Origin: Streptomyces violascens
GTDB lineage: Bacteria > Actinomycetota > Actinomycetes > Streptomycetales > Streptomycetaceae
Direction of reading: 5' to 3'
Length of the DNA: 39,134 bases
Assembly: GCF_014649955.1 (NCBI RefSeq)
Contig: NZ_BMUA01000046.1
Span: forward strand, 1-39,134
Shown here: one piece after another, positions 37,369 through 39,134 of the stretch
Numbering within the stretch: the first letter of the stretch is position 1
Layout: each line of letters starts with the position of its first letter
The notes under the pieces: generated by a model
Database searches by the model: none
What the model was told of the DNA's origin: nothing
Seen by the model: only the letters and a program-made list of their open reading frames with translations
Program-made: the position numbers and the translations under genes

Positions 37369-37941
37369 GTGAGTGCAACCCTTCCCGCCCCCGAAAGGGT
37401 GGCGGAGCGAGCGAAAGAAATCATGTCGGCCATTGAGGCTGACCCGGAGTTCGGCGCGTTCTGTGCCGCCGCGCTCAAGTACGACGAGGCGTGGACCTGC
37501 TTTACCGGCTTCCCCGTCATCGCGAACTGGGACTTGGACGCCGACAAGCGCCCGCTTCTCACGGAGGGGCTTCGTGCCCTTTCCCTCAAGGCTGCCGTGT
37601 ACGAGATGGGCGGCCAGGACGAGGACATGACGGAAATCCCCGTCGCCGTCCCGGTGGACGAGATGATGCACGCGATGATCGCCCAGCCGCAGCTTCTCGA
37701 CCGGATCGCGAAGCGGGTCGGGGTGTCGGTAATTCACCAGACCGACAAGGAGCACCACGACTACGCGCCCGGCGACTACACCCACAAGGCGTACGTAGCC
37801 GCGTGGGGCGAGCCGAACGACCGCTATTGGGTCGGCCACACGGAAGCGGCGCGACGGCTGGAAATCCTGGACGCCAAGTACGAGGCGGCGGGGTTCCTTC
37901 GGTCCGGCAAGGCGCACCGAATCGACTTCGCTGCCGCGTAG
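37369..37941 (+). CDS. Hypothetical protein, 190 aa
   Basis: GTG 37369 with AAGGGAGAA upstream; an in-frame ATG at 37276 also has AGGAAGGG, giving a 221-aa form with an unusual polar leader. Helical N-terminal half (ERVAERAKEIMSAIEADPEF; DEAWTCFTGFPVIANWDLD) and a C-terminal HQTDKEHHDYAPGDYTHKAYVAAWGE segment. No family recognised. Convergent with the next gene and only 3 bases from its stop. Confidence 0.72.
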   Translation: MSATLPAPERVAERAKEIMSAIEADPEFGAFCAAALKYDEAWTCFTGFPVIANWDLDADKRPLLTEGLRALSLKAAVYEMGGQDEDMTEIPVAVPVDEMMHAMIAQPQLLDRIAKRVGVSVIHQTDKEHHDYAPGDYTHKAYVAAWGEPNDRYWVGHTEAARRLEILDAKYEAAGFLRSGKAHRIDFAAA

Positions 37942-37944
37942 TCG

Positions 37945-38349
37945 TCAGCCCATCGCACGGCGCAGCACGTCGGTTGCGTCAAGGTCCGGGAACTGACGCC
38001 GGATCTCTGCCGACGCTAGTGCAATGAACTGGTCGAGCAAGACCGGTGCAGCGCCGTAAAGCACGTCATGCAGGTACGGCACCAATTCGGAAGGGTCGGG
38101 CGGCAAATGCAACTCAGCGGTCAGCGGTGCGTTCTCGCTCTTGTACCGGGCGACCGGCAGCCCGACCCTATCCGGATGAACGCAAACCGGCGTTCCGTCA
38201 GCCGTGTACCGATATCCGTCCGCAGGGTTGTACGGGCATTCCTTGCTGGGCCGCTCGAATACGTCGAACTCCCCAACGGGAAGGCGACGCGACGGGCAGA
38301 CGCCGCAAGCAAGGTGCAGAACATCACCGTTCACGAAGGGCTCAGCCAT
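37945..38349 (-). CDS. Hypothetical protein, 134 aa, Cys-containing N terminus
   Basis: LHLACGVCPSRRLPVGEFDVFERPSKECPYNP and PVCVHPDRVGL suggest a zinc-binding N-terminal half; the rest is helical (LVPYLHDVLYGAAPVLLDQFIALASAEIRRQ). Convergent with the upstream gene. Pattern seen in Streptomyces accessory regions; function unknown. Confidence 0.7.
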   Translation of the reverse strand: MAEPFVNGDVLHLACGVCPSRRLPVGEFDVFERPSKECPYNPADGYRYTADGTPVCVHPDRVGLPVARYKSENAPLTAELHLPPDPSELVPYLHDVLYGAAPVLLDQFIALASAEIRRQFPDLDATDVLRRAMG

Positions 38350-38679
38350 GCAGCGAGCCTAGCCCCGACCAGGGGCCACAAGACCCCCCTTCTGGCCGTT
38401 CCCACCATCGGGCGGGTAGATCGCTCAGAAGGGGCGCGTAACCCTCTCTCGCGGCCATTGGGCGCACGCTTGAGGGGATGAGGGGTGACCGGCCCGGACT
38501 CTGCCGGAACGGCCCCCGAACGGCCCCGTCCGTCTGCTGCCCCCGTGGCAGATGGGCGGGGCTACCGCCCCCCGTACAACGGGTGTTACGTTCGTCCGAA
38601 CAACAAAACAAGGTGGCCCCGGCGAGTGCTGGTAACACTCCCGAGGCCGTGGACGACATCACTTTGAGGAGCTGTCGCC
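38350..38679. other. Intergenic region with inverted repeats
   Basis: No supported gene. GTTCG-TC-CGAAC (38589-38600) is a small palindrome. GTGTTAC (38583-38589) and GTAACAC (38632-38638) are inverted repeats 42 bases apart, upstream of the last gene. They may be operator sites for that gene or its leftward neighbour. Confidence 0.45.
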
Positions 38680-39039
38680 GTGCGCAACTCTATCGCGCGC
38701 GCCTTCGTGGCGTGCCTTCGTCTCATCCTGACTGTCTTGCTGCCCGCTGAGGGCAAGCACCGGACAACCACCGTGGAGCCCGTAGCGGCCCCTGTGGAGC
38801 CCGTAGCGGCCCCGCCGCTACCCCGGAGCCCCTACGCCACTGCCAACGCTTCTGGCGCTCTGCTCAGGGGTGAGGACGTGGAACTCATCCGGCCGTACAT
38901 GATCGCGTTCGAGCGGCAGCGCCGAGAGCGGACCGAAGCCCTACAGCGTCAGCGGCGCGCGATCCTCTCGCTTGCCCTGGACGGCATCGACGTGGGGCCC
39001 GATGTGATCCACGGGCGACGGCTTCCCGCCCCAGCGTGA
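38680..39039 (+). CDS. Hypothetical protein, 119 aa, with VEPVAAP repeat
   Basis: GTG 38680 with GAGGAGC upstream. A hydrophobic N-terminal helix (ARAFVACLRLILTVLLP) is followed by two tandem VEPVAAP units encoded by a 21-bp direct repeat, then a charged helix (MIAFERQRRERTEALQRQRRA). Resembles small proteins in Streptomyces chromosomes, so it may be a host or accessory gene rather than a phage gene. Ends before a strong terminator. Confidence 0.72.
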   Translation: MRNSIARAFVACLRLILTVLLPAEGKHRTTTVEPVAAPVEPVAAPPLPRSPYATANASGALLRGEDVELIRPYMIAFERQRRERTEALQRQRRAILSLALDGIDVGPDVIHGRRLPAPA

Positions 39040-39058
39040 CCGCTACCTAGCCCCTAAG

Positions 39059-39097
39059 AAGCCCCGTCCGGCTACCAACCGGGCGGGGCTTCTTGCT
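39059..39097 (+). terminator. Terminator near the right end
   Basis: AAGCCCCGTCCGG pairs with CCGGGCGGGGCTT, then CTTGCTG. A second perfect hairpin, CGGGGCC-TACA-GGCCCCG, lies at 39107-39124, close to the window end. Confidence 0.82.
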
Positions 39098-39134
39098 GCC
39101 CTCATACGGGGCCTACAGGCCCCGCATACCCTGG

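Noticed and set aside
37372..37400. Promoter-like GCAACCCTT at the start of the 190-aa gene
   Set aside because: Covers the start codon region and lacks the conserved spacer.

Overview
The window looks like a complete or nearly complete temperate siphophage genome, or an excised prophage, of a high-GC actinomycete, most likely Streptomyces. The evidence is the strong G/C third-position bias, frequent GTG starts with GGAGG/GGGGG ribosome sites, an HK97-type virion module with actinophage gene order, a large serine integrase, a DUF5753-type XRE regulator paired with a DUF397 protein (a Streptomyces signature), and a few rare TTA codons.

Layout, left to right. 0-3.0 kb: serine integrase, two small genes, a promoter cluster and one tRNA gene. 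3.0-4.5 kb: a reverse-strand endonuclease VII-like gene, an HNH gene preceded by three 18-bp iterons, and the small terminase. 4.5-20.6 kb: large terminase, portal, prohead protease, capsid, connectors, tail tube, tail chaperones, tape measure, distal tail and hub proteins, collagen-like fibre, amidase endolysin and holin. 20.6-33.2 kb: DNA metabolism and early genes (dNMP kinase, Lys/Ala-rich zinc protein, RecB-like nuclease, phiC31 Gp3-like protein, PD-(D/E)XK nuclease, primase-helicase, family A DNA polymerase, sigma-like factor, small proteins). 33.2-39.1 kb: accessory or lysogeny region with a secreted protein, a reverse-strand XRE/DUF397 pair with a likely operator, a run of overlapping small Streptomyces-type genes, and strong terminators.

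Two repeat systems stand out. (1) A palindrome with core GACTCACGTGAGTC occurs 19 times, almost always between genes, only between 3.0 and 33.2 kb. That block is the lytic part of the genome; both flanks lack it. It resembles the genome-wide repressor sites (stoperators, conserved inverted repeats) of other temperate actinophages, although an RNA-level role is possible. (2) A different motif, GGCAAC-N16-RAGTR with a conserved GCGCTC inside the spacer, lies upstream of the integrase, the tRNA, the dNMP kinase, the RecB-like nuclease, the Gp3-like gene, the primase and the sigma-like gene itself. I infer a phage-specific early promoter read by the phage sigma factor.

Other points: the tRNA has anticodon UAG on a class I body, while the phage genes use the host-rare CTA codon regularly; the TTA codons I found lie only in the flanking regions; an ~80-bp element occurs three times just after stop codons; and a structured ~230-bp noncoding stretch ending in a terminator precedes the sigma gene.
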